Shown piece after piece: positions 10,772 to 21,505 of a stretch of DNA of 64,000 nt (within the stretch, counting starts at the first letter, position 1; each line of letters opens with the position of its first letter). The notes under the pieces are model-generated. The model made no database searches. It worked only from the letters and a program-made list of their open reading frames with translations, and was not told the DNA's origin. The position numbers and the translations under genes were made by a program. This stretch comes from Enoplolaimus lenunculus (taxonomy: Eukaryota > Nematoda > Enoplea > Enoplida > Thoracostomopsidae): assembly GCA_030248215.1 (NCBI GenBank), contig JASANG010002850.1, positions 168,922 to 232,921 of the forward strand, given 5' to 3'.

Positions 10772-13700
10772 CTAAATCACGAACTTCTCACACCCACTGC
10801 CTACCTTTGCTCTCGGTGGACACAATCGCGACCGTTCACCGTGCGATCGCGCTCCAACCACGCGATTGGATTCGATTAATTTTACTTGAGCAATCAAATG
10901 ACGTTTTTGATGACGTTCTCCAGTTTCGATGACGTCAACGTTGTTGTTGTGTTCGGACGGATATTTGACAAAAAACTTTGACCGATGTCTAATTAAATGT
11001 GGCTGGGTTGTACGGTATGGTTTGCTGGTTGACCACCGTCCCGTAGTTCCCGTGATTCGGCGAGATGTTAGTTTTGTCGGCGGCGGTACCCTTATATTCT
11101 TTTGATTTGATGGCGGTATCCTTTGATCTTCTTCGCCAATGATTTGAGACCCTCTATGATTTAGGCGCCTAGATTGTGGTATGTTTTGATCTTCACGATT
11201 TGCTGACGGAACCCTTTGATCTTTTCGATTTGACGGCAGTACGCGAAGATGTTCTCGACTTGATGGCGGCGCCCCTTGATTTTCGCGGAACTGTGGTGGT
11301 AGTACAGATTCGGTAGCTGGAAGCTGTGGTTTGCGTGTTCGTGAGGTGAGTTTTAATCTAGACAAGCGTGCGGTCGTTGTTAGTCGTTTTGTTTCGCCTT
11401 CTGGCGTATACCGTTCAAATTCTTGGCGGGGAGTGTATTTTGGATAATATTTGCCGCGGCGTGATGAATAATTTTTCAACGTGCGATTTTCGGTCTGTGA
11501 CGAGGTATTTTGGCGTAAACTTTTAGTGCTTTCTGAGGTTGTTGGTAAATTCGAAGGCAAGCGTGAGCGTGGCTTTGTTCTTCTTTGCTCTAGTTGCGGT
11601 GTAGTTTGACGTGCTGGGCTGAAATTTATATCAAACGTGCTTTTGTAGACAAACGAAGAATGAGTTGTACCCAGGCCAGCATCCGATGGCTCCAAGCGGC
11701 TCTTTGAACTTGTTGTCATTCGTTCTTGGCTGTTGAGAACAAACGAATGCTCAGCAAATGTTTTACGATGAATAAATTCATTCTGAGTTTGGTGAGTCAT
11801 TGGCTTGTTGGTTTTACGCCCCATTTGTCGCGGCGAAATTGAGGTTTCGCGGGATTTTTCAGTTGATTCAAATTTCTCCGTGGACGATTGGGTACCACGT
11901 TCACGAACGGGATCAGGCAGAGTTTGCGGTGGTGCGAGATGTTCGTGCGAAATTTGGTTTGCTTGTCTATAGGTACCACCATTCGCTTCTTTAAGTTCTT
12001 CTGATAAATTAAACCGAGATGCAAGATGTGGATTTTTCCGCAAAAATTCATGAAGTTTTCCTTTTCGGGATTTACTCAGTTGACCAAGAAGAAAATTGAG
12101 TCCGCTTTGACTATGTGACCGCCCAACTTCGAATCGTTGTGGTTGGCTGATCTCTTCTTCCGACGATTCATGGGACCTTTTGAATAAATACCCTCGAGTC
12201 GATTTTGGCGCCAACTGATTTCGCGCCATGTTTTCTCTAATTACCGCTTCGTCCGATGATGATGACCGTTGGACGATGCCACATCTGTCGCAATCCCCTG
12301 TTTTTTCACCAATTTCTTCCGACTTTAGCCGTAATGACAGCTTGAACGGTGATTTCGCTGATGTTTCCATTGATTCCCGTATTTGCTTTAATTTTGCTGT
12401 TGAATTGTTAAAATTTTTCGCGGTTGTCGTAAACTTCTTCGTTGAATAATTGTTTCCAGCCAAGTCATTACCAATCCCTCTTTGATTAAACGCTCTTGTC
12501 GACAAGAAAACCTTGGTGAATCTGCTCTGTTGTCCATTGTGCTGCTCTCGACTTTTGCGGTTGTCTTCATCCTCGCTTGTATTGGAACTTCCGGGCAAAA
12601 TTTCTGACGCATATTCCGTAGTCTGTTTTTTAAGATCTGATTTCTTCTCAGGCAGTCGTTTTTCTACCTTCCTCTCTTCCTCAAATGTTCGTAGTGATTT
12701 TGTAGTTGCCCGCAGGCGTTGAATTACTGTCAGCGGGCCAGCGTGAGAAACCCTGCCTGTGGTATACGGTAGCTTGACTTTTGATTCTTCTAAAGCTGAT
12801 GCAGGCAACTGAAGACATTCAGTCCATAGCTTTGGGCTCCATCCTTCAGTAATTTCTTCGATTTGATGTGAATTGTTCGTTGCCAGTTTTGTTCTTGGTG
12901 TTATTGTTGTTGCCGTCGTTGTTAGTTTTTCTTCTGATATTCGAAAATGCTTTAGTTTGTCGTCTATTCTTGTTGGTTTGAAAAAATTTCGTTTATTTTG
13001 TTTAATTTTAAGAGTATTCAAATCTTCGGCGGTTAGAGGAACGATTTTCGCTGAAATATCTGCTGATTTTGTTTTTGCTAAATGACTTTTCAACAAATTT
13101 CTTCTTGAGCTCCCAAATTGTTCACTTTTTGATGTTTCAATTGCTTCACTTGACCCCAATTCAATTTCTCGCACAATTTTTCTTGATTTGTCGAAACGAT
13201 TATGATTTTCGCTCAAAAATTGAGCTAATTTTTCTGATATTTGCCGGATTTTTTCAACTTCTGAAGATTTGTAATATTTTTGCTGCTTGTTTCTTTCTGC
13301 TTTTCCAGATAGGTCTTTGGTTATTTGCTGTTTGGATGCCAGCGTTCGTACTACGTTATATGCTACGTGTGGCCTGGCAACGTATGAGCGACTACGCTGT
13401 GAACCGTATTTTGGTTTGATGCTAATAGTTTTTGGTATACTTTTGGTAATGGTGTCTGCTCCAGTTTTTGGTTTTTCCGTTTGTCTTTTCAAAATATTGT
13501 CACTGCTACCAGACGCAACGCTTCTTGATGTTTCCGACTCTTCGGTCTCGTTCTGATTGTTCTTTGAACCATTTGAAACATTTTCCGTTGAAGTCTGAAC
13601 ATTCCTTGATATTTCAACAGTTTTGGTACGAGTTGAGGTTGTACTGAGTGACATAAACGGCGTTTCCTTTGATGTTTTCCTATCGAGCAAATGCTGACTC

Positions 13701-16201
13701 TTTGATCTTGCCGAATTGCCAACAACGTTCACTAAATATTCGTCATCCGAAGTTCGATTCTGTAATGGAACTGCTGAAGTGGATGATTTGGACCAACGGT
13801 TGTTTGTTTCGTTCTCATTTATCTCGTTTTCATCGTGTGATCTTGCCGTCGCTGTTGTAATTTTATATCGATTGGAACGAATGTCTTCACTCTCGATGGT
13901 GTTCACTGCGTTTGGATCGGTAACTTCAAAGGAATCTTCAATTAAGGATGCTGAGCTTTTTTGATCTTGACGATTTGATATTGGACGTTGTGTTTGTCTC
14001 GGTGTCTCGGATTCTGATACTTGTTTTGTTGTTTTCATCATTAGGTTTGCTGTTCGCTCTGCTGTTCCACTGTTTTGGCTATCTCCATCTAAGGTAAGAA
14101 CCAATGGAAAAGGGCTCGTTAGACCCTTACCACCTCTGTTGCCGTGCTTTTCAACGAGAGAATTCTGCGAAAATAATGTTTTTAGAGTTTGCTGAAGTCT
14201 CGTATTTTTTGCCGATTCAAATCTGACAGTATTATATTTTGGAGTTGAAAAGTGGTCTGCAGAATTGAAAGAAGTTCTTTCTGCTTTAGGAGTAACAAAG
14301 TTTCGACTGATCCCATCAATGGTTGTTTGTTGTAACTGACGAAATGGTGTCACCTGGTCTACATGGATCAGCTTCTGGTCACGGTCGCGTTCGAATTCAT
14401 CTTGGACTGCTAGAAAGTTAGCTGGCAAAACTTTTTTGGATTTCGGGTTACTAGTCGAGCCTTTTTCTGCTTTTAGACTATCTGGTATACTCTTGTTTGA
14501 TTTTAGCTTTACAGGTTTAGGAAATAGCGGTGCCAGTTTGTTTTTGGCCGATTTTGCGACAGATGTTGCAATTGATGGTAAGCCGGAGCCCGAAGTATCC
14601 TGGTCATGGTCCGAATTATTAAGATAGGCATTTTGAGCAAGGGAACGATCAGAGGTGTCTTCTTCATTTTGAGTCCTCTGGTCTCTGGTTAAATTTGGCG
14701 GGACCACAGGAGGAATTGCAAGTTTTCGTCGCAGTTTTCGAGCTGCGACCGCGGCTGCTGCTAGTCTCATTTGTTGTAGTTCGGCAAGTTTTTGAAGTGC
14801 CGCGTCAATTTTCGCTAAATTTGGCAACCTTCTTACAGGAGGTACCAGACCACCCTTGTGGGAAGAAATATTTTTAGGTGGAGACGTTCCGCTGATATCG
14901 TTTGCAGCGAATAAGCTCAATTGATTCGGTTTCACCGGGGACGGTTTAACGTGGGTATCGGTGAAAAAATTCGGAACCGGAAAACTCCGAGATATGTTAG
15001 CGTAGTTCAACCCTGAAGGACGAGATTCAGAGGGCATGCCAGGACCCCTAGATCTTTGAAGGCTGACACCGCTTTCGATAAGACTTAACGATTGCAACTG
15101 TTCCACGACATCATCATCATTTTCAGTAAGTTTAATCGCGTACGGTATCAAACCAGGAATCACCAGTGTTTCGTGTTTTTCATTTAAAATTGGAACAAAC
15201 CCTTGAACTTCAGTCGCTTCTCCTTGCCGCAGTCTGATAGGTTGAGGCATAGAAGCCTGTTGGTTAGTATCACCGTCCTTAGATTGGCCTAAATGTCCAG
15301 CTATCACCGATAAAGGGGCTCCTATCAAGGGTTGCTTCAAAATGTTCACAGAGCCCCCACCCGTAGGCCAATGTCCATCAGCGTTTCCAATAGGTGGGGA
15401 ATGAATAAACAAATTCGAGGGTGCTATTGTTGATTTCACACCCATCCCTCTCTGGGTACCCCCTTCAGATCTGTTCCGATTATAAGCGACAAATGCGGCA
15501 AACGTATCCGGATTATAGATGCCCTCAGAGCCGGCACCAAAATACCGCAACGAATGGGGTGGAATTCCTGGGTCGGGAATTCGAGGGATAAGCCGGGACA
15601 TAGATGGGGCATATGGCCACGGGGGCCGTGGTGAACCACGCTGCCTACTTGAGGACGGAGTTGAAATTTTGTCAACAGTAGACGCGGGTAGCTCTTCGGT
15701 ATGATACAGTACCGGTAGGGCTTCAAGGTTAAATTTAGATTTCAACGTCGCTCGTGGGTAACTAAGACTAGTCAAAGTTTCGAGTGCCGGGCCAACGTAT
15801 GTTTTCTGAACATGAGTAGGGTGGAGTTTTTGTTGAGGGTGCAAACGACCAGAGGACTTAAGTTGAACGGTTTCAGCCCTGAAATTGAAAGTTTGTGGGG
15901 TTGAATCAAGGCGTGATGCAACGTTTTTGCCTGAGGGCGTGACATCGTGAAAACGAGAGCGTTGCTGTAAGAAGCGGTCATGTAATTCGTAGTAGTAGCA
16001 TACTGTACGGCTTGGATACGCCTCGCGGATGTCACAAAATGTTTCCTTGGGACAATTTTGTTTGTAGCCGCACGGGACAGGCTCATCGGCCTGATTGAGT
16101 AAAGGAACTATGATTTCATGAAAATGACCACTGGACAGAAGGCTTAGAATGACAAAAAGTGTTGCGAAGTTGACTTTTCTAGTAGGTACAAACGATTTCA
16201 T
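10772..16201 (-). CDS. Large secreted low-complexity protein (1,809 codons, one open frame)
   Basis: Uninterrupted frame from an ATG at 16201. Residues 1 to about 28 form a hydrophobic signal peptide. A short cysteine cluster follows (C44, C50, C56, C68), and then about 1,700 residues rich in Ser, Thr, Lys, Arg, Asn and Gln with almost no Cys and no recognisable fold. An alanine/arginine helix-like stretch lies near residues 470-490. About ten-residue degenerate repeats of the type R-x-D/H-Q-x-x-P-S-N occur near residues 1640-1710 (about 11080-11290). A dibasic KR site lies close to the C-terminus. Such composition suits an extracellular matrix, cuticle or secretory product, but I do not recognise the family. 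The true 3' end is uncertain: AAG|GTAGGC near 10804 and CAA|GTAAAA near 10880 could be splice donors. No intron in 5.4 kb is odd beside the finely split neighbours. Confidence 0.75.
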   Translation of the reverse strand: MKSFVPTRKVNFATLFVILSLLSSGHFHEIIVPLLNQADEPVPCGYKQNCPKETFCDIREAYPSRTVCYYYELHDRFLQQRSRFHDVTPSGKNVASRLDSTPQTFNFRAETVQLKSSGRLHPQQKLHPTHVQKTYVGPALETLTSLSYPRATLKSKFNLEALPVLYHTEELPASTVDKISTPSSSRQRGSPRPPWPYAPSMSRLIPRIPDPGIPPHSLRYFGAGSEGIYNPDTFAAFVAYNRNRSEGGTQRGMGVKSTIAPSNLFIHSPPIGNADGHWPTGGGSVNILKQPLIGAPLSVIAGHLGQSKDGDTNQQASMPQPIRLRQGEATEVQGFVPILNEKHETLVIPGLIPYAIKLTENDDDVVEQLQSLSLIESGVSLQRSRGPGMPSESRPSGLNYANISRSFPVPNFFTDTHVKPSPVKPNQLSLFAANDISGTSPPKNISSHKGGLVPPVRRLPNLAKIDAALQKLAELQQMRLAAAAVAARKLRRKLAIPPVVPPNLTRDQRTQNEEDTSDRSLAQNAYLNNSDHDQDTSGSGLPSIATSVAKSAKNKLAPLFPKPVKLKSNKSIPDSLKAEKGSTSNPKSKKVLPANFLAVQDEFERDRDQKLIHVDQVTPFRQLQQTTIDGISRNFVTPKAERTSFNSADHFSTPKYNTVRFESAKNTRLQQTLKTLFSQNSLVEKHGNRGGKGLTSPFPLVLTLDGDSQNSGTAERTANLMMKTTKQVSESETPRQTQRPISNRQDQKSSASLIEDSFEVTDPNAVNTIESEDIRSNRYKITTATARSHDENEINENETNNRWSKSSTSAVPLQNRTSDDEYLVNVVGNSARSKSQHLLDRKTSKETPFMSLSTTSTRTKTVEISRNVQTSTENVSNGSKNNQNETEESETSRSVASGSSDNILKRQTEKPKTGADTITKSIPKTISIKPKYGSQRSRSYVARPHVAYNVVRTLASKQQITKDLSGKAERNKQQKYYKSSEVEKIRQISEKLAQFLSENHNRFDKSRKIVREIELGSSEAIETSKSEQFGSSRRNLLKSHLAKTKSADISAKIVPLTAEDLNTLKIKQNKRNFFKPTRIDDKLKHFRISEEKLTTTATTITPRTKLATNNSHQIEEITEGWSPKLWTECLQLPASALEESKVKLPYTTGRVSHAGPLTVIQRLRATTKSLRTFEEERKVEKRLPEKKSDLKKQTTEYASEILPGSSNTSEDEDNRKSREQHNGQQSRFTKVFLSTRAFNQRGIGNDLAGNNYSTKKFTTTAKNFNNSTAKLKQIRESMETSAKSPFKLSLRLKSEEIGEKTGDCDRCGIVQRSSSSDEAVIRENMARNQLAPKSTRGYLFKRSHESSEEEISQPQRFEVGRSHSQSGLNFLLGQLSKSRKGKLHEFLRKNPHLASRFNLSEELKEANGGTYRQANQISHEHLAPPQTLPDPVRERGTQSSTEKFESTEKSRETSISPRQMGRKTNKPMTHQTQNEFIHRKTFAEHSFVLNSQERMTTSSKSRLEPSDAGLGTTHSSFVYKSTFDINFSPARQTTPQLEQRRTKPRSRLPSNLPTTSESTKSLRQNTSSQTENRTLKNYSSRRGKYYPKYTPRQEFERYTPEGETKRLTTTARLSRLKLTSRTRKPQLPATESVLPPQFRENQGAPPSSREHLRVLPSNRKDQRVPSANREDQNIPQSRRLNHRGSQIIGEEDQRIPPSNQKNIRVPPPTKLTSRRITGTTGRWSTSKPYRTTQPHLIRHRSKFFVKYPSEHNNNVDVIETGERHQKRHLIAQVKLIESNRVVGARSHGERSRLCPPRAKVGSGCEKFVI

Positions 16202-16573
16202 GGTTGAGAATGTATAGAGGCGTTAATCATGTTCAATATTACTAGTACAATTCGTAGAATTTGATATTAATTTATTTTATTAATGTGTTTGGCAATAATT
16301 AATATTTGGTTATAAAATATATTATCTATATATACGTTCAAATCTGCGCCCAAACTAGGTTGATTGCCTTGTTTGAAAATAAATCTGGTCTTGTGCAAGC
16401 ATGATAACTTTGGCTTAGAATGACAAAATTGAGTTTTTCCACCAAAAAGTTGTTTGCCTCACCGTTTCAGCAAAAAATACTCAAAAAAGGTTATACAAAA
16501 AACAATTTTTTCAATTGTTTAAATGATTTAAACTTTGCTGTGTATTAGGAATTTTAAATTTAATACTATCCGT
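16202..16573. other. Upstream region of the large secreted-protein gene
   Basis: AT-rich 5' flank. TATAAAATATAT occurs near 16311 and TATATATA near 16328, about 110-130 bp above the ATG. They could be TATA-like but this is not established. Confidence 0.3.
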
Positions 16574-16914
16574 CAGGGTGTAACCGGATATCCGTTTCCG
16601 TTCCGGTAAAAATCGGTGTTCGTTTCTGTCATTGAAATGTCGGGAAATGTAAACTCGCAATTCTTCATTACAAACATGCTGCAATTAATTGATATGATAT
16701 AAAAACTACGAAATTCTTCCAAAATCTTAAAAACTTCAGTTTATTCGCTATTCTTTCCTTAAGATTTTAGAAAGCCCGATGAATATTTTCATGCCTCAAT
16801 TATGTTGGCAGAAAAATACGTTTTTGGAATGTTTATACTTCAATATCCGTTTCGCGTTTCAGTTATTTTGGTCGCTATCTGTTTCCGTTATTTTTACTAC
16901 CCATTTACACCCTG
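16574..16914. mobile_element. hAT-like MITE with 8-bp target duplication
   Basis: CAGGGTGTAACCGGATATCC at the left, TTTACACCCTG at the right, and flanking 8-mers CTATCCGT (16566-16573) and CTATTCGT (16915-16922), 7 of 8 identical. CAGGG termini plus an 8-bp duplication are the hAT signature. The interior is noncoding. Confidence 0.8.
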
Positions 16915-17063
16915 CTATTCGTACACTTTATTATTACCGCCTGGTAAAAATCAAAAATCCAAATTGCTCAGAAACTTACTGGATAAAGAAAGATATGTGT
17001 GCGGCGAAACTGGTTTCATAAATCAGCCTTGTTCTACGTACACGGAGAATAGGGTTTAACCAC

Positions 17064-17386
17064 TTCTCAATTCGTGTGTGAAAGGATTACCCGAAAAATT
17101 TTCAGTTTAGTATCTATAACCCCTTCTCACATTGAGTTGCCTATGGGCAACTCAGCGCAGAGCATATACGTTAAACAGTATATATCGCACCGTGTTTACC
17201 AATTGCAACACGTATACATAGTACTAAATCACCACAAGACGTGAGATCCCCCTCGGGCTCGAACGTCAAGCTCCTATAGCTGAGTGGTGATGGTATACGC
17301 CTCCTACTCCAGTCACTGGAGTTCGAATCCTAGCATAAAAGTAGGTCTCACGGGAAATAAAAAATATTCATGTGAGAAAGGCTTAA
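17064..17386 (+). mobile_element. tRNA-core piggyBac-like MITE with remnant of a second copy
   Basis: Main copy 17116-17386: starts ATAACCCCTTCTCACAT, ends TGTGAGAAAGGCTTAA. The core has tRNA-like box A (TAGCTGAGTGG) and box B (GAGTTCGAATCC). Just left, 17064-17085 resembles the terminal TGTGAGAAAGGGTTA of another copy, separated by the spacer CGAAAAATTTTCAGTTTA also found between the paired copies at 56386-56949. So this is a decayed dimer. Confidence 0.75.
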
Positions 17387-18386
17387 ACGCACTGCTATGA
17401 ATTGCATTAAACTTTAAGACTGTAAAAGCAAATTTTAAATTCTTCGAAAGCTATTCTCGAGTTAGGATAATCTTTTGACAGTCAATTTCAGTATAGTTAA
17501 AAACATACTTAGTTCAGCAAAAAAATGTAAATTTTTGAAAAATATCCCTGATAAACTTGGGGTAAAACACATTAGTGCATTTCAAGCGCACCGTCAAAAG
17601 ACAAATGATTGTTAACGCTCTCAACAAAAATTTCAAAAATTGTGTGTTTATTTCCGATTAGAATGTAAAAATAGAAATTTTTAAAGCTATAAACTAAGCT
17701 TATATTTTTTATATTATGAATTCTCAATTAGGATATTTATCATTTTCTTAATACCAGCAGCATATTTAGCCAAGACATCTGTAAATCTATAAAACAAAAA
17801 TTATCATTGTTATCTACTTTTATGAAACAAAATTATTTTCAAAGAAAATATCCCAAATTTCCTGCCACTCGGAACGATTTGAAATACTTAAATTCTTAAA
17901 GTTATAAAAAATATTAAATACAGTAAAATCCGCTCCACAAATCTTTAATTCTGCTCAACATTTTCTGACAATTTTTCTTTCTCAAAATATATAAGATAAT
18001 TTTCTTAAAAGCCCAAACAATATTGCAAACGTTTTGGTCGATTTACGAAAAACTACTTTAACACACTTATTGAAGGTTAAAAATTGAATGAGTGAAAAAT
18101 ACAATGACACCCATTGTTTTATGAAGTGGTTATCGGAAGTTTACGCCCGAGCTGTAGAATAAAGGACCGTTCATTTTTTCTTTATGAGACCCATTAGATT
18201 TAATGAATTTGTTGCTCAAAACTCGTTAAAAGCAGCGTGAAATTTGAGCGCTAGTAAATCTTTGTAAAATATCAAAATTTTTTCAATTTCTGTAAAAAGT
18301 TTTGCAATAATATTTAACTTGGAATAAAGTTTACATCAGTGTAACCGCGTATGCATATGTCAATCTATTCTTGTGATGGAGGAAAC
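17387..18386. other. No feature recognised
   Basis: About 1 kb of very AT-rich DNA without coding frames or repeats that I recognise. Confidence 0.5.
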
Positions 18387-18567
18387 AGCCAATATTTTAG
18401 AACAGGACCGTAATAGTAGTATAAGCGCATTCCTAAGACTAAACATAAACTTAAACCTAAGCATAAGAACGAGCTTACACCTAATTCTAAGCAAAAAATA
18501 GTCTAAAGAAGCTTTCTCAATTGCAGTTTCGCAGAAAAACGTCCCACCTCTGATCTTTGCATGTGCC
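18387..18567 (-). mobile_element. TTAGGC-type MITE with perfect 8-bp duplication
   Basis: Element flanked by GAGGAAAC at 18379-18386 and again at 18568-18575. Family ends (GCCAATATTTTAGAACAGG and CTCTGATCTTTGCATGTGCC) and the CAATTGCAGT block are present. The interior is degenerate CCTAAG/CATAAG units. Confidence 0.85.
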
Positions 18568-18582
18568 GAGGAAACAATATAC

Positions 18583-18725
18583 CCCTGGTTAAGGCTTCCA
18601 AAGCGAAATAAATTGGTTATAGAACACTTTTGCGATTTGTAGCCATACTGGCACTTTTTGATCAAACGTGGTTCAATTTTGAAAATTTTCGCCAGGCTTC
18701 CATTCACTTCGACTGATCGCTGCAT
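18583..18725 (-). CDS. Orphan exon candidate
   Basis: ATG at 18725 (or an acceptor ending ATGCAG at 18720) followed by about 47 residues (includes KCQYGYKSQKC) to a donor-like GTATAT at 18582. It abuts a TTAGGC-type element. Function unknown. Confidence 0.25.
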
Positions 18726-19370
18726 CCCAAATGTTGAATTTTTCCGAAATATGCAAAAACACCTTGAAATAAAACCAGTTTGGTAGAAACGCTAACGGAA
18801 TAAATTAAATGCAAAATAGCACAACAGTACGCAAAGAAAAATGCAAGATGTTAAAAAGAAATATTTTTTAAAATTACACGCGAACCGAGGACAGTTATCG
18901 AAGAGTATTTGCTTAGAACTTTATTAGAATTTACCGTTTCAAAGAAAATATTGATTTAAGGAGTATTTGTTTATTTTTTACTAAAATCATCGTCGAATCG
19001 TGCCATTTTTTAATTTGAATTTGAAAAGTCAAAAATACTTTTCACTGATTGAAATAAATAAAATCTAAAACTTTGATTTGATTGCAACAATTTGATATCA
19101 TATTGATTTAATTTACTGCAAAATTTTTCGAGAACTGCTACACAGATTTGAGATGTTCACGCTTCTTTAACATCGTCAGGGTGTAAACGGATTGTAAAAA
19201 TAACGGAAACGAGCAGTGATCAAAATATGTAATGAAAGCGGGACCTCTGTTTGAAGAATAACGCTAAGCGTGAATGTGGGGTAAGATGCATAAGAGCGTA
19301 AGGGCATTCTCTGCTTTCTTGATTTAAAAAATACTAGAGTCCATCAAAGTACCAGAAACGTTACGAGCTA
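18726..19370. other. No gene; one hAT-like end
   Basis: AT-rich. At 19177 a CAGGGTGTAAACGGATTG end of the CAGGG family is visible for about 60 bp; the rest of that element is absent. Confidence 0.45.
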
Positions 19371-19557
19371 ACCTTTAGAATAGAACCATGACAGTAGTGT
19401 AGTACTAAACCTAAGCCTATTCCTAATCCTACGTCTACGCGTAAAAATGAGCTTACACGTAAGCCTAAACCTATGAAAAAAATTCGTCTAAAGCTTAAGG
19501 TGACACTATTGCAGTCCCACAGACCAACGTTACGTTCATGATCTTTACACGTTCCAA
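19371..19557 (-). mobile_element. TTAGGC-type MITE
   Basis: Family blocks AGAATAGAACCATGACAGTAG, CCTAAGCC units, GTCTAAAGCTTAAG and ATTGCAGTCCCACAG in order. Ends are decayed. Confidence 0.7.
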
Positions 19558-19855
19558 TAGTTGATAGAAAATAACAATACAACAAAAACTTTCGATAAAA
19601 ACCCTTCGTCTATTTCAAAAATAAAAGCAATAAAAAACCTAAGCAAATTTTCAATATCGTCTAGTAGACACGACGTACCTACGTGTGTTTGCCGCATATA
19701 AGAACAAAGGAAATGTTTTGAAAACTGGGTATTTCCGATTTCTAAAAAATAGTTTTATATATATTTTTATACTTTTAGAAAAGTCCTTAAAAAATAAAAA
19801 ATACAATTTCTTATGGAATCGCAGAAGATAGAAAAACAATTAAGAACATACGCCG

Positions 19856-20114
19856 CTCACACTGAAAATTCCGATAAGTTGATTAATCAACTCAGAAAGT
19901 GGATTACTCATTTGTCTGGTTAGTTTCTGAGTTAAATAACATGAACCATTAACACGCTGTGAGCTGATTTTTCCAGGTCAGTTGATTAATTAACTCAGAA
20001 TGAGTTCAATCAGTTCATAATTCTGAGTTCTGAAAGAGCTTATTCAGAGCTCATGCTTCTCAGTGGATTCTAGTCATTCTGAGTTAAAATCAACTCGCTG
20101 GAATTTACTGTGAG
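19856..20114. mobile_element. MITE rich in TGAGTT words
   Basis: Ends CTCACACTGAAAATTCC and GGAATTTACTGTGAG are inverted. The interior is packed with ACTCAGAATGAGTT-type palindromes. A second copy is at about 45000-45235. Confidence 0.7.
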
Positions 20115-20335
20115 TCTGCTAGAGAATACCATAGATCCTTTTATAGGCAGTAACGAAGAACAGTTTGAATAAAATGAATATCCAATTTTAAAGAAATACG
20201 AATAGCAGAATTTTTTGCTGTATATAAAAAACTGTTGAGCGTCTGCCTGTTAGCTTTTCTCATTGGGTATACCAGTACACGTAGTTGTACACATCTGCAA
20301 ATTTCAAATATGACGGCGTTTGCGTTTGGTATGTT

Positions 20336-20530
20336 GGCCAACGTATATTAAGACCAGAACCGTAACACAGGTAAAAGCATGTTTCTAAACTTAAGCCTAA
20401 ACCTAAGCCTGAGTATGGTAATGAGTTTATACCTAATCCTAAGGCTAAGCCTAAGCAAAAAATAGCCTAAAACTTAAGCTTACTCCATTGCGGTGCCACA
20501 GGAAAACGTTCCTTGTGTTTACAGGGGCGT
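20336..20530 (-). mobile_element. TTAGGC-type MITE
   Basis: GGCCAACGTATATTAAGACC end, CCTAAGCC interior, then TCCATTGCGGTGCCACAGG. Flanks GTATGTT and GTACGTT are near-duplicates. Confidence 0.7.
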
Positions 20531-21186
20531 ACGTTTAAATAGAAATGTTTCTAAGTTATTTTATGTCTATTTAATTTCATTAATGCAGTTGTTGTTATAT
20601 CTGTACCAAAGCGGTATACGTATGTGCGTTCCAGCTTCGATTAAACATTATTTCTTGTTCTGCAATTTTGAACTGATTTTTGAGACGGCCTTAAGACCGT
20701 CTTTTTTAAATTAAGTTAATTTTCGGGGTTCCGATTTTACAATGGTATTTCCTTGCAAATTTTACGGAAGGAACCATTCCGTTGGCATGCATTCATGCTC
20801 CAAGATAAACACCAACCCGGTGAAGCTACGTTTATCAAAATTCTCTCAACCCCTAAACCTGCAAAGTACGGTAAGAAAGGAAGCTGAGAAAAATTGTTAA
20901 ACTAAATTTTTACAAGAAAAATTAATTCCTTGAAAATGTTTATCTTACTGATTTTGGTTATTGTGCCTGTTTAAGCCTTAATTATTTTAAATCTGGAAAA
21001 TGCATACAAGAGAAGAGTTTTAATTTTTTGTCAATGCTTTTTGTATAACCATTTTTTCACGTAATTTATAATAATGAAAATTTAGGCTCATGTTACTTTG
21101 ACAGGTAAGCCAATTTTTCGCGTGCCTGTAACAGAGCAAGATTAAGCTTTTTGACTGATTTTCTTTTTGGCTTTGGCATAGACTTA
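20531..21186. other. No feature recognised
   Basis: No coding frame or named repeat seen. A small inverted pair, GACGGCCTTAAGACCGTC, lies near 20684. Confidence 0.4.
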
Positions 21187-21505
21187 GTGGCCCTTGCATA
21201 GAACAGGGCCGGAACGTTTTTCAGCGGGCTGTAATATAGTATGCTTGAGCTTTAGAGTAACTTTTTTTGCATAGGCTAAAGCTTAGGCTATGTCTAGGTT
21301 TAGGAATAGGCTCATGCTTATGTTTTGGCTTAGGCTAGGCTTACGCTTTTTGACCCAAGTATACATCAGAGGCGGCCTGTTTTTCTGCAGAACTTCAGTA
21401 GAGTAAAGATTAACCATTAGACAATTTTTTACAGGCTTGTGCTTAGGCTTAGGCTTAAGAATATGCTTATACTACTGTTACGGGCCTGTTATATCCGTTG
21501 GTCGA
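21187..21505 (+). mobile_element. Two abutting TTAGGC-type MITE copies
   Basis: First copy about 21187-21352 starting GGCCCTTGCATAGAACAGGG. Second copy about 21353-21505 with GCGGCCTGTTTTTCTGC and ending near ATCCGTTGGTCG. Both point the same way and share the telomere-like interior. Confidence 0.65.

Noticed and set aside
17280-17340. Functional tRNA gene
   Set aside because: Box A and box B exist but the stems do not form a full cloverleaf, and the sequence is the core of a dispersed element.
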